Below are positions 32,953 to 42,394 of a stretch of DNA of 64,000 nucleotides, in pieces (positions within the stretch are counted from its first letter, which is position 1; every line of letters starts with the position of its first letter). The stretch is from Glycine soja (Eukaryota; Streptophyta; Magnoliopsida; Fabales; Fabaceae). The stretch lies in the NCBI RefSeq assembly GCF_004193775.1, contig NC_041016.1, positions 30,782,644 through 30,846,643 on the forward strand, given 5' to 3'. The notes beneath the pieces are model-generated. The model made no database searches, was not told the origin of the DNA, and saw nothing but the letters and a program-made list of their open reading frames with translations. The translations under genes were made by a program, and so were the position numbers.

Positions 32953-34536
32953 TGTCATACCCTAATTTCGTCCGGGGATTATTATTTGATGATATACAAA
33001 TTTTGATTGGCCGCTTCAAGATATTTGGCACCCTTTGTTACACAATATGTGAAGTCCCGAGGCATGCCGAAAATCTAAAGGAAGCAGGCTTACGCGATCC
33101 GTAAAAATTCCATAATGTGACGGAAATCGAAGGGAGGTGTTTCTCGCAATCCGTGAGTTTTCGTAACTTCTTCAAAAGCTAAAAAATAGTAAATATATAA
33201 TCCGTAAGGATTCGTAACTTTGCGGAAGGAAAATAAGTATCGTTATGAAATTCGTAAAGTTTCGTAACGTTACGGAAAAAGAATTACCAAAAAAAGGTAA
33301 GGGGTGCATTTAGTAAAAAGGGGGGTACAAATAGCAATCAGGCCTACTTGGGCTTTCCAGATTCTTCCTCCAGAAGGTTGTTGCTTCTGGAGTAAGCAAC
33401 CTTGTTCTCCCCTATTTTTGCTATAAATAGGGGGAGGAGTGAAGGGAGAAGGGGTTCAGCCTTCTTGGCACTTCTTATTCTCTCGAAATTGCTGAGGAAA
33501 ATTGTTTCCATGAAGAAAATCCAAGCCGAGGCGCTTCCGTAACGTTTCCGTGAGTAATTACGCGAAGATTCTCGACCGTTCTTCAACATTCATCGTTCGT
33601 TCTTCGTTTTCTTCAGTCTTCAACGGGTAAGTACCTCAAACCGAGCTTTTCAATTCATTCTATGTACCCGTGATGGTCCACATTTTGTTTCATGTATTTT
33701 TATTCTCGTTTTCATTCACTTTCTATACCCCCTTTTGACGTGCTTCAGTCATTTATTTAAGTTGTTTCTCGCCGAATCTAAAAATAAAATAAATTTCCAC
33801 CGATCATTTGAATTGTATCATCCGTTAATTTCTGTTAAAAAGAATTCTGACCGTTTGGTCGTGCCGTAACCACGTTGGAAATCAAAAAAGAGGTAAAATA
33901 ATAATATAATAATCAAAAAATACCTTTTAGTAAAATAAAGCGAAAAATCAATCGGACGTTTTCTCTTTGGGATTTCTCATTCTTAATTGAATTGACTAAT
34001 AACTAAAGTGAAACTAAGGCTAAAATCAACTCGCCTAGTCAAGCTCGTCCACAAAAAATAGGGTTTTGAAAGTTTATCATTTCAGTTTCTTACCAAGTAA
34101 AATGGATCATTTTTAAGGTCCAACGCCTTAAAATGATCACCTTTCAAGTAAAAAGAATCACTTGATATCACTTGATTCACGCATAAGAAAGAACTACGTA
34201 GGTCTGATTTCCTCTTTGATGGAGGGTACATAGGAGCAAAAGCTCTGCTTTTGTCGACCTCAAAAAATAAAAAGAAATAAAAGTTAAGGTAACACAATTT
34301 CCACAATTCTAAAAAATAGGTTGTTGTCCTTTGAGACCAACGTGAGAGTTGCTAATACCTTCCTCAAGCGTAAATACAACTCCCAAACTTAGAATTTTCA
34401 TTTTGACCGGTTTCCTTCGGTTTTTGCGACGTTTTCCACTAATAAACGTTGGTGGCGACTCCGCACATCTTTCCTCCTTTGGAAAGCGCACCCGTGAGCC
34501 TCGCCTCGCTCGCCCGCAAAAGGGCACATTGCGACA
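32953..34536 (+). repeat. Ogre-like 3' LTR
   Basis: It is 1,584 bp, with ends TGTCATACCC...ATTGCGACA. Relative to the 5' LTR I count roughly 35-38 substitutions (about 2.5%). It has extra blocks at 33354-33392 (containing the inverted repeat TCCAGAAG/CTTCTGGA) and about 33516-33561, and lacks the palindrome block found at 21584-21632. A TATAAATAG box is at 33422. Confidence 0.95.
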
Positions 34537-34541
34537 TTGGT

Positions 34542-35995
34542 TAACTATCATTTCCCCTTGCTCATTGAGCCATTGAAGTTTATAAGGTTTTGGGTGGGGA
34601 ATGATAATTAGGTTCAACTTGGAAACTAATCTTGTGCTACAACAATTGCAACAAGATCCATTATCCACAATGAGAGAACAAGTTTTATCTAAAATTTTGC
34701 ATCTTGTATGAAAGATGTTCTCTCTTTGGGATTGAGATAGATCACAAGATTGACCTCGAAGGAGCCTTCTAACCATTAAGAGGTCACCTTCTTCATGGGG
34801 GTAGACTTCCTCACTAGACTCTTCACCCCTTACTTCATCTTCACTTCCACTAGAGGAAGGGCAAGAAGTAGTCTCCTCTTGACTACTATAAATGTCTTGA
34901 CCCCTCATGATCATGGTTTTCTTTGTGGGGCATTGAGAGGCAATGTGACCTCTTCCCAAGACATTTGAAGCATTTAATGTTGCTAGTCCTTTCTTGGGAA
35001 CTAGTCTTAGGGGTGTATTTCTCTATGGTCTTACCCTTATCTTCCTTGGGTTTTGAAGGTGCAGCCCCTAAAATTCCATTGTCTTGGTCCTTCCTTGGAA
35101 AAGAGTGAGAGCCATAAGATTTTGAAGAAGGCTTTCTTTTAAGTTGTTGCTCCACTCTTATACAAAGTTGGACTAGCTCATCTAGGTCCCTATATGGAAG
35201 GAGTTCAACCTTGTCCCTCACTTCCATATTAAGCCCACTAAGGAACCTAGCTATGCTTGTTCTTTCCTCCTCCCTAAGTCCAACTCTTAAAAGGAGTAAT
35301 TCCATTTGTTGTCTATATTCTTCAACACTCATACTCCCTTGTCTAAGCCTTTGGAGCTTGTCCATAAGCTCCCTCTCATAGTAGGAGGGAATGTGTCTCT
35401 TCCTAAGGGCACTCTTAAGATCATTCCAATACTATACTGGAGGATCCCCATGAATCCTTTGTTCCCTAACAAGGGAAGTCCACCAATAGAGGGCATACCC
35501 TTGAAAGCTAAGGGTAGCCAATGGAACTTTTCTCTCTTCGCTAATATGATGGCAAGCAAAGAGTTGTTCAACCTTCATTTCCCAATCTAAGTAGGCCTCA
35601 ACATTATCTTTTCCATGGAAATATGGCAGGCTAATGTTAACCTCTTGAGGCCTTCTATCCTTTTCTCTTCTTTGGGAGTGATGTTTAGTATGTGAGCTAT
35701 GGCGCCCTCTATAATAGTCGCTAAGTTCTTCACTTAAACTCTTGCAAGAGTCATGACTACTAAAGGAGGCATGTTTTTCTCTTTTCATTTCTTTCATTAT
35801 TTTTCTTCTTTCTTCCTCTCTTATTTTCTCTCTTTCATCTTGACTTATTTCTTCCACTCTTTTTTTACCTTTTTCTTTTCTCTCTTGTTTTTCTTTCCAC
35901 AACTTAAGGGATCTCAACTCATCTAATATCTTATACAAGGGGTCCTTAGGAGTAGAACCCTCACCATTAACACTAGATGAAGAATGAAGACTCAT
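34542..35995 (-). pseudogene. Element A Gag and first half of protease
   Basis: ATG at 35995 (MSLHSSSSVNGEG) starts a Lys/Glu-rich N-terminus followed by the gag domain (SLPYFHGKDNVEAYLDWEMK, ERKVPLATLSFQGYALYWW, VEEYRQQMELLLLRVGL). TAG at 35432-35434 interrupts it. A one-base insertion near 34953 breaks the frame in the CCHC knuckle (CFKCLG, with the rest in the next frame as GRGHIASQC). The aspartic-protease start (SLIVDNGSCCNCCSTRLV) follows, and the protein is cut after GEMIVN by the Ogre-like insertion. It continues at 21169. These are three separate lesions, so no polyprotein can be made. Confidence 0.9.
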
Positions 35996-37910
35996 GTTGG
36001 TTCCTAAGTTATGGTTCTTTCTTGTTGGGGGTTTGAAAACAAAAGGTAAAAGAAACTATGGTTGAAACTAGCCAAAATAAACACTAAAAGAGGTGTGAAA
36101 GATAAGGTAAAAACTAATTGGTAAAAGGCAAGCTATCTAGGCGGTTTGACAATGGAGGGTAAAAGAAATAAGCTATGAAAGTAAGCAAGAAATTAAAGTG
36201 CAAGAAATGTAAACTAGGCGGATCCTAAGAGTGTCTGGATGACCTCATTTAAGGTTCCCAACAAAACACTCACTATCCTAAGGGAAAATTGCCTAAAATT
36301 ATTACACACAAATGGAAGTAGGGTGACCTAGCGGAGGCTCCCAACTTACTTCCAATGAAAGGCCTTTTTGTTACAAAATTTGAAAGCAAAGCAAATTGCC
36401 AATTATAAAATTACAAAGAAAAAAAAAGTCCTCAATTGTGGTGGCTATTTTCTCTTTAGTGTTTCACTCAATTTGGAGTGCTTCTTAGTCCAATAGCTCT
36501 TAAGGTGGTTGGCCCCTTTCTTCTTGACTCAAATTCTTCAAGATATGGCACCAATCCTCATTTCCAAATCCCTATATGGTAACTCACAAACAAGGAAACA
36601 AAGAGACAAGCAATAACCAAAGACAAAAAAAAAATGAAATGAAAGTTAAACCAATAGATTTTTAACAAGAAAAATTTTCAAGGATTATTCAACAATTAAA
36701 GCACAAAAAAGCAAGCTAGGACTCAAAGAGAAACCTAGAATGGCTCTAGAGTAGAGTAGAAAAACTAAAAAAAAAAAAAGACTCTAGAAACCTCTAGTTT
36801 TGGCACTTGTTTTCACAATAATTTTCAATTTAAATTTCAGAACTAGGATTGGTATAAAATAGGCACCAATTATAGAACAAATTTTTGAGCCAAAACAACA
36901 AGAACACTTCCCTTTCACTTTTTTTTCCTGGACACTGATTTTTCTGCCAACTTGTGTGATTTTTATTATTTTCTCCTTTAATCCAAATCGCTTGGTTCTT
37001 TTTTTATAATTTTTTTCCAGATGTCTAGAAAATTCAGTAAAATTTTCAGCTCAAAACTCGTAGTGACCAATTCACAGTAATTTATACAATTTTATATGTT
37101 CAAGCTGCCAGCACCAGCGATTTCAACCTAGAAATCAAGAGTAGTGTTTATGTTGCTTAAGGCTTGGATAGTTACAATTTGTGTTTGTTTATGCTCAATT
37201 ATCTTGAATAACACAATTCAAGAGAGCTTAAGACTTATTTGATTCACAAATCCAGCCATAACTCAGCACCACAATTCAACTTCATCATAGGCATCATGTA
37301 GGAATCTTAGAAAACAAAAAAGAGTTCAACAACAAGACTACTTCTAGGAATTGATTTAGAACATGTTATGAACTAAATAACATGCATGAATTAGACTCAA
37401 AATTCAAAAGATAGGCTAAGAATGACAAGAATACATGAACAAATGTATCTAGAATTCAATAAACAAAATAAAAATTCAACACAAACTTAGAGCATAATGT
37501 GACAATTACTATGACTAAACATGACTCTAAGACAACATGGATTAAGTGATTTACACTTAGATTTTTGTGTTTTTTTTTTTCTAATCAATATTTTGGAACA
37601 AAATTTAGATCTAAAGGTTCAGCACAAGAATATTATGAATGAAAATTGATAGAACCTAAAATCAACACAAAAACAAGATTCAAGAGTAGATCTACAAAAT
37701 TTGAACCATAGAAATGCAAGAACAAGTGTAGATCTAAGATTTAATCGGTTTATTTTTTTTTAATCTACTTTAAACAGCACCAAACCACAATACAATGGAG
37801 GATATACATGGATAATAAGATGAAGAACAAGGAATTAAAGAGAATTCACCAAACAAAAAGATAGAGGAAGCAAAAGAACATCACCTAGATGAAGATGCTC
37901 TGATACCACA
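35996..37910 (-). other. Element A 5' leader and primer-binding site
   Basis: The site complementary to initiator tRNA-Met is at 37897-37908 (TGGTATCAGAGC on the minus strand), two bases from the LTR. About 1.9 kb of leader has no credible frame. Its sequence is clearly related to the leader of element B (14133-15975) in inverted orientation. Confidence 0.85.
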
Positions 37911-38890
37911 TGATGTAAGCTCCATTGGAGCTTGTAGGCCTAGGATCTTCTTCATCAATGGATTCCTTTGCTCCTTGGAAGATGAATGGCAGCGGAATGG
38001 AGAAGGAAGAGAGAGAGGAGACGCCACTTCAAGGAGAAGATGAGTCTAGAAGAAGCTCACCACCATAGGAGGCCATGGATAAGAGCTTGGAGGAAGAAGG
38101 AGATGAATGAAGGGAGAGGGAGAGAAGAGCACGAAATTTTGTGCTCTAAAAGAGCTCTGAAATCTGAAGTTAATATTCAAAATGATCAAAGTTGAAAAAA
38201 AAAATGCACACACATGACCTCTATTTATAGCCTAAGTGTCACACAAAATTGGAGGGAAATTCAAATTTCACTTGAATTTGAAATTGAATTTGTGGAGCCA
38301 AACTTTGGAGCCAAAATTTCACTAATTATGATTAGTGAATTTTAGTTATGGTTCAGCCCACTAATCCAAGATCAATTCCAAGATTCTCCACTAAGTGTGC
38401 TTAGGTGGCATGAGGCATGAAAAGCATAAAGGACATGCACAAAGTGTGACTATATGATGTGGCAATGGGGTGTAGTAAGCAAATGCTCACCTCCCCCTCT
38501 AAAATTTAATTGGATTGGGCTTCTACCAATTCAATTAAATTTATTTCCAACCACACACATCAAATATCCACTTAGTGCATGTGAAATTACAAAACTACCC
38601 CTAATACAAAAACTAGTCTAGGTGCCCTAAAATACAAGGGCTGAAAAATTCTATATTTCTAGGGTACCCTACCTATAATATGGAGCCCTAAATACAAGGA
38701 CCAAATATAATGACATCCTAGTCTAATATGTACAAAGATAATTGGACCCAACCTTGGCCCATGGGCTCAGAAATCTACCCTAAGGTTCATGAGAACCCTA
38801 GGGCCTTCTTTAGCAGCTCTAGCCCAATCTTCTTGGAGCCTCTTGTTCATGGTTCTAGTGATTGGTCCCTTCCTAGGGAGGATTGCATCA
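37911..38890 (-). repeat. Element A 5' LTR
   Basis: It is 980 bp, matching 17064-18029 with about 16 substitutions, a 14-bp extra block near 38300 and an A-run length change. ATTGT follows at 38891-38895. A TATAAATAG box is at about 38223 on the minus strand. Confidence 0.93.
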
Positions 38891-39471
38891 ATTGTGCTTG
38901 ATCCTAAACAGAAAACAATGCTGGGGACTTAGCCTTCCATTAATCAGATAAAGAACGAAATTTTATTGATAAAACTCAAAGTCTGAACTGGAATTGTAAA
39001 AAAACAAAAAATAGAAGAGAGAGAGGAGAGAAAGAGAAAGAGAAGAGCTAAACTAGAACCTTGGTGCTGTTATATAGTTTTTCAACCCCAAAGCTTACAA
39101 ATATGTTTTAAATCCCAGCCCATAAGTAAAATCAAATCAAATCTAGATAAGATCTAGATGAAATAATATCTAGATGAGATCAAATCTAAATAATATCTAG
39201 ATAAGATAAAATAAGATAAGATCTAATTTTGTAGAATAAATTAGTCTGTCCTCTTAAAGTCCAAGCCCAATTCTGGATTCAAGCCCAAGCCCAATTCTAG
39301 ATTCAAGCCCAATGCTTCATTAATTCCTGAGATTAGATTAAAAACATCAAATTAGATGAATGGGCCCAAATAATAAAACTGCCTAATTAATTTGACAATT
39401 AAGACTAATCAGTACTTAAAATGGTGCAAAAAGGGTTAAGAAATAGGAGAAAATAATGGCACATCAAAACC

Positions 39472-39720
39472 CCTAAGGCTAGTATGCAAGAAAAGACTAG
39501 CTCTATAAAGTGCTTTAAATATCTTGGAAGATGACACATTACTTCTCAATGCCCCACCAAGAAAACCATGATTATGAGGGGCCAAGACATTTATAGTAGT
39601 CAAGATGAGGCTACTACTTCACCTTCCTCTAGTGAAAGTGAAGAAACAAAAGGGGAAGAATATAGTGAAGAAATCTACCCCCAAGAAGAAGGACAACCTT
39701 TAATGGTTAAGGGATAGTGT
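39472..39720 (+). pseudogene. Element B Gag continuation, zinc knuckle to protease linker
   Basis: The translation resumes B's gag after solo LTR U: KCFKYLG, a damaged knuckle with a TGA where A has an Arg/Gly codon, then TSQCPTKKTMIMRGQDIYSS and an acidic stretch. Element A has the same order at about 34.96-34.75 kb on the minus strand. It ends at a stop after QPLMVKG. It is a fragment only. Confidence 0.75.
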
Positions 39721-39840
39721 AAGGAGGTAAGTGTCGCCTCCAAGAAGTTAGCTAAGAAGGAAAGTCTTTTTTTTAATAAAGACAAACATTGAAGAAACTT
39801 CCCCTTTTAGACAACCTCTACATCTTCTCCTTTGTAAAAA
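39646..39840 (+). repeat. 195-bp direct repeat, copy 1
   Basis: This stretch (AAAAGGGGAAGAATATAG... to ...TTTGTAAAAAG) recurs at 41393-41587 in the same orientation with about 9 differences. It is part of element B's gag-to-pol linker. The two copies flank LTR-like segment D and are far too long to be a TSD. Confidence 0.9.
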
Positions 39841-41392
39841 GTGATGTGAACCTGAGTAGGAGCGGATCGTTTGATACAGGCTACAGAGATTTGGATGACG
39901 CCACTTCCAGTGAAGGAAGATAAGTCAGGGTAGACGCCACAAGGATTATCTTGATAAGTCTGAGATTGGTTCAACAAGGAACTCAGAGAGAAACTCTCAC
40001 CAAATTTTATCAAATGCCAAAAGTCCCTTTATTGAAAACAAAAACAAATATTTATAGTGTATCTGAACAAAAAGATAAAAATAGACATGGGCCTTCTAAA
40101 CAGTTTGGGCCAAAATTACAATAAAAATAAATTATAACTAAAAACTTATTTAACTTGGGCCTTCAGCAACAATTAGTAGTCTTGGTAGTGCCTCTGCCTC
40201 TGGGCCTTCATCTTTCTCCACATGGGCCTTCAATCATCATCAATGGCAGCTATACAAATGACCAGCCTTGTCTCTATGACGTGTTGGGCTTGTTTTGTGA
40301 ATGTATGTATACATGATTTTGATGATGTCAAAGAAGAATCTAACAAGGCTGCTTCAAATGATAAGCATTTGCTTCAAGAATAATTCAAGATTGCTTCAAC
40401 AAACAAAGCCTTGTTTCAAGATTCACTAAAGACCAAGCTTGCCTTAAAACAATGTGCTTTCAAGACATGCAAGGCTCTGGTAATCGATTACCAGGAAGTG
40501 TAATCGATTACCAGAAGACAAGGTTGAGAAATAGCTGTTGAAAAATGTTTTGAATTTGAATTTTCAACATGTAATCGATTACCATATGTCTGTAATCGAT
40601 TACCAGCAACGAAACTTTGGAAATTCAAATTCAAAAGTCATAACCCTTCAAATTATAACTGTGTAATCGATTACACAAACATTGTAATCGATTACAAGTG
40701 GAAAGTTTTCAGAAAATCTGCCAACAGTCACATCTTTTCATTAGATTTGTGAATGGTCATCAAAGGCCTATAAATAGGTGACTTGGGCACGAATTTTAGA
40801 CAGAGAGTTTTGCTTGGCAAAAATGTCTTATCCTCTCAAAAGACAATGAGAGAGATTCCAAAAGAACTTCATTGTCAAATGCTCTCTCAAAAGAAATCCT
40901 TGGCCAAACACTTGCAAAATCTATAAGGATTCCTATATGATCTTTATTGTAATATTCTTCTCTTGAAGAGAGAATTCTTCTTCCATTCTTCTTATTCAAT
41001 GAGATTGGTTAAGAGACTGTGAGTCTCTTGTTGTAAAGGATTCCTGAACACAAGGGATGGGTTGTCCCTGTGCGGTTCAGACTTTGTAATGGATTTTACA
41101 AAGATAGTGGAAATCTCAAGTGGGTTGCTTGAGTACTGGACGTAGGCACGGGTTGTGGCCGAACCAGTATAAAACTGTGTTTGCATTCTCTCTTCCCTTA
41201 TCTCATTTATGTTATTGCAATCAATTTTGCCTTGCATGTTTATAGAACATTATTAAATTGATTATTGTTGCTTCTTCTGCATTCTAAGCCTATCCCTCTT
41301 AAGATTATTGAGGCCACAAGGTCCAACATGTTTAAGTCTGCCTCTGGTCATGGGCCCTTCAAGTGCTTCATGGTCCTTGCCCTTGGTTAAGC
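39841..41392 (-). mobile_element. LTR-like segment D, split by a SIRE-type solo LTR
   Basis: The pieces 39841-40295 and 41334-41392 join to about 514 bp. On the minus strand it starts TGCTTAACCAAGG and ends AGGTTCACATCA, so it has LTR-type TG/CA ends. It contains repeated AAGGCCC motifs, CTATAAATATTTG and AATAAAGGGAC, which look like a TATA box and polyadenylation signal in the right order for an LTR. It has no coding capacity. The flanks do not form a simple 5-bp TSD because the surrounding 195 bp is duplicated. Confidence 0.55.
40296..41328 (+). mobile_element. SIRE-type solo LTR, TSD TGTTT
   Basis: It is 1,033 bp, with TGTGAATGTATG...GGTCCAACA ends and TGTTT at 40291-40295 and 41329-41333. 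It is related to the LTR at 3808 (shared ATGATTTTGATGATG, ...GGACTGGACGTAGGCAC, ...ACCAGTATAAA) but clearly another subfamily. It also has six perfect GTAATCGATTAC palindromes in three pairs, starting at 40480/40500, 40571/40592 and 40663/40684, and a CTATAAATAG box near 40769. Confidence 0.9.
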
Positions 41393-41587
41393 AAAAGGGG
41401 AAGAATATAGTGAAGAAATCTACCCCCAAGAATAAGGACAAACTTTAATGGTTAAGGGGGAGTGTAAGGAGGTAAGTGTCGCCTCCAAGAGGTTAGCTAA
41501 AAAGGAAAGTCATTTTTTTAATAAAGACAAACATTAAAGAAACTTCCCCTTTTAGACAGCCTCTACATCTTCTCCTTTGTAAAAAGA
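41393..41587 (+). repeat. 195-bp direct repeat, copy 2
   Basis: This is the second copy of 39646-39840 (about 4.6% different). Element B sequence continues after this copy, not after copy 1. Confidence 0.9.
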
Positions 41588-42330
41588 CACTTGTTAGCAC
41601 TGCCACACCTCTTGGGCTTGAGATTATTCCTCAAGTAAAAGATTTGTTGGATGAGGGTTTTGTTCGTAAGAGCTTAAATCATTGTTCTTTGTTGGTGTCC
41701 AAAATAGGTATTATGAGGCACCAAATCCCTATGATAGGTGGTATGATAAATGTGTTGAGTAGTCCAACCCTCTTTTGTAAAATCACTCAAGCATCCAACA
41801 TCTTCATGATTCACATACATAGGGACTCATTCAGTAGTTTTTTCTTATTTTTTGTTTCAATACAAACCTAGGTGCTCATATGGGACACCTTAGGTTTCTC
41901 GTACTTTTTGGTAGGAGTAATCAACTTGAAAATATTAAAAAAAATGTATGTTTTATTGCATTACTTTCCTTAATTTTTTAAATAGTGATCAAGGGGTTCC
42001 TATGGACCCTAAGAGAATAAAGTTCATTCCAGAATGGCCCACTCCACCAAGTATAAGGGAAATTTAGGGCTTCCATGACTTAACAAACTTTTATAAAAGA
42101 ATTATCCCATATTTTTATATACTTGTAGCACCACTCATTGAGTTGGTGAGGAACCATGTTCCCTCATGGGAAGATGGTCAAGCAAGGGGTTTTCAGACCT
42201 TACCCTACTCTAACATACCCAACACCACTAACATATATGTTTTTATTCTTTTTACAGGTGTCGAGGGAAGAAGCCCAGAGTTTCAAGAACCTCTGGATTT
42301 GAGGTCAAATCCTTTTCAAGGGGGAAGCGA
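41588..42330 (+). pseudogene. Element B Pol remnants: RT pieces and Pol C-terminus
   Basis: Broken frames carry recognisable pieces of element A's Pol: VKDLLDEGFVRKSLNHC (before the RT palm), LGAHMGHLRF, then GVPMDPKRIKFIPEWPTPPS, FYKRIIPYF and APLIELVRNH (RT thumb to RNase H). RNase H and integrase are missing. Reading then jumps to the last Pol residues, DLRSNPFQGGSDDTILP, followed by the LTR. The RT active-site region is also lost. It is clearly non-functional. Confidence 0.8.
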
Positions 42331-42377
42331 TGATACAATCCTACCCCCAAAGGATATTGGATAGAAGACTCCAAGAT
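42331..42377 (+). repeat. Stub of element B 3' LTR
   Basis: After the polypurine tract AAGGGGGAAGCGA, the sequence TGATACAATCC...AAGACTCCAAGATGA matches the first 47 bases of B's LTR and then stops. The rest was deleted together with part of element E. Confidence 0.75.
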
Positions 42378-42394
42378 GATGCAATCCTACTTCT

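Larger units (their letters stand above)
21170..34536 (+). mobile_element. Ogre/Tat-like gypsy element lacking RT and integrase, TSD TTGGT
   Basis: The element is 13,367 bp, with LTRs at 21170-22700 and 32953-34536 and TTGGT at 21165-21169 and 34537-34541. It is inserted in the protease region of element A in the opposite orientation. It has an extra ORF1 before gag, a gag/protease frame typical of the Ogre/Tat group (IDNGSSLNVMP, LLGRPWIH), then a break where reverse transcriptase, RNase H and integrase should be. A short piece of another ORF, a noncoding spacer and a 125-bp tandem array follow. It must have been moved by enzymes from a related element, or was deleted after insertion. Confidence 0.92.
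17064..38890 (-). mobile_element. Element A: minus-strand Ty3/gypsy (chromovirus-like), TSD ATTGT
   Basis: The LTRs lie at 37911-38890 (5') and 17064-18029 (3'). ATTGT occurs at 17059-17063 and 38891-38895. Removing the Ogre-like insert leaves about 8.5 kb: leader, gag, protease, reverse transcriptase, RNase H and integrase, with an initiator-Met primer site. The LTRs differ at about 16 positions plus small indels (about 1.7% by eye). The coding region has a nonsense codon, two frameshifts and the Ogre insertion, so the copy is inactive. Integrase C-terminal motifs (GPFQVLERINNNAYRLDLP) and pol running into the 3' LTR suggest the CRM branch of chromoviruses. Confidence 0.92.
16536..39466 (-). 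mobile_element. Solo LTR U, split by element A
   Basis: The pieces 16536-17063 and 38896-39466 join to about 1.1 kb. In minus orientation it starts TGATGTGCCATT and ends GGCCTCGATCA. It has a promoter-like TATATAAC near 39073, a CT-rich leader, an AATAAAATTTCG polyadenylation-type stretch near 38970 and a 15-bp C run (G run at 16665-16679). No coding sequence is present. AACCC precedes it (16531-16535), and AAACC or AACCC follows depending on one ambiguous base, so the TSD is probable, not certain. I read it as a solo LTR of an unidentified retrotransposon inserted in B's gag. Confidence 0.65.
2512..42377 (+). mobile_element. Element B: plus-strand Ty3/gypsy copy, nested and truncated
   Basis: B is recognised by similarity to element A, which lies in the opposite orientation. 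It has a 5' LTR starting TGATAAAATCC (2512), an iMet-type primer-binding site at 14122, gag from 15976, a gag continuation at 39472, scattered reverse-transcriptase remnants at 41.6-42.2 kb, a polypurine tract and the first 47 bp of the 3' LTR at 42331. Removing the insertions C, U and D leaves about 4.8 kb. RNase H, integrase and most of the 3' LTR have been deleted. It was inserted in E. The pre-insertion flank reads CATAA, but the matching right-hand TSD is lost with the 3' LTR. It cannot move on its own. Confidence 0.8.
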
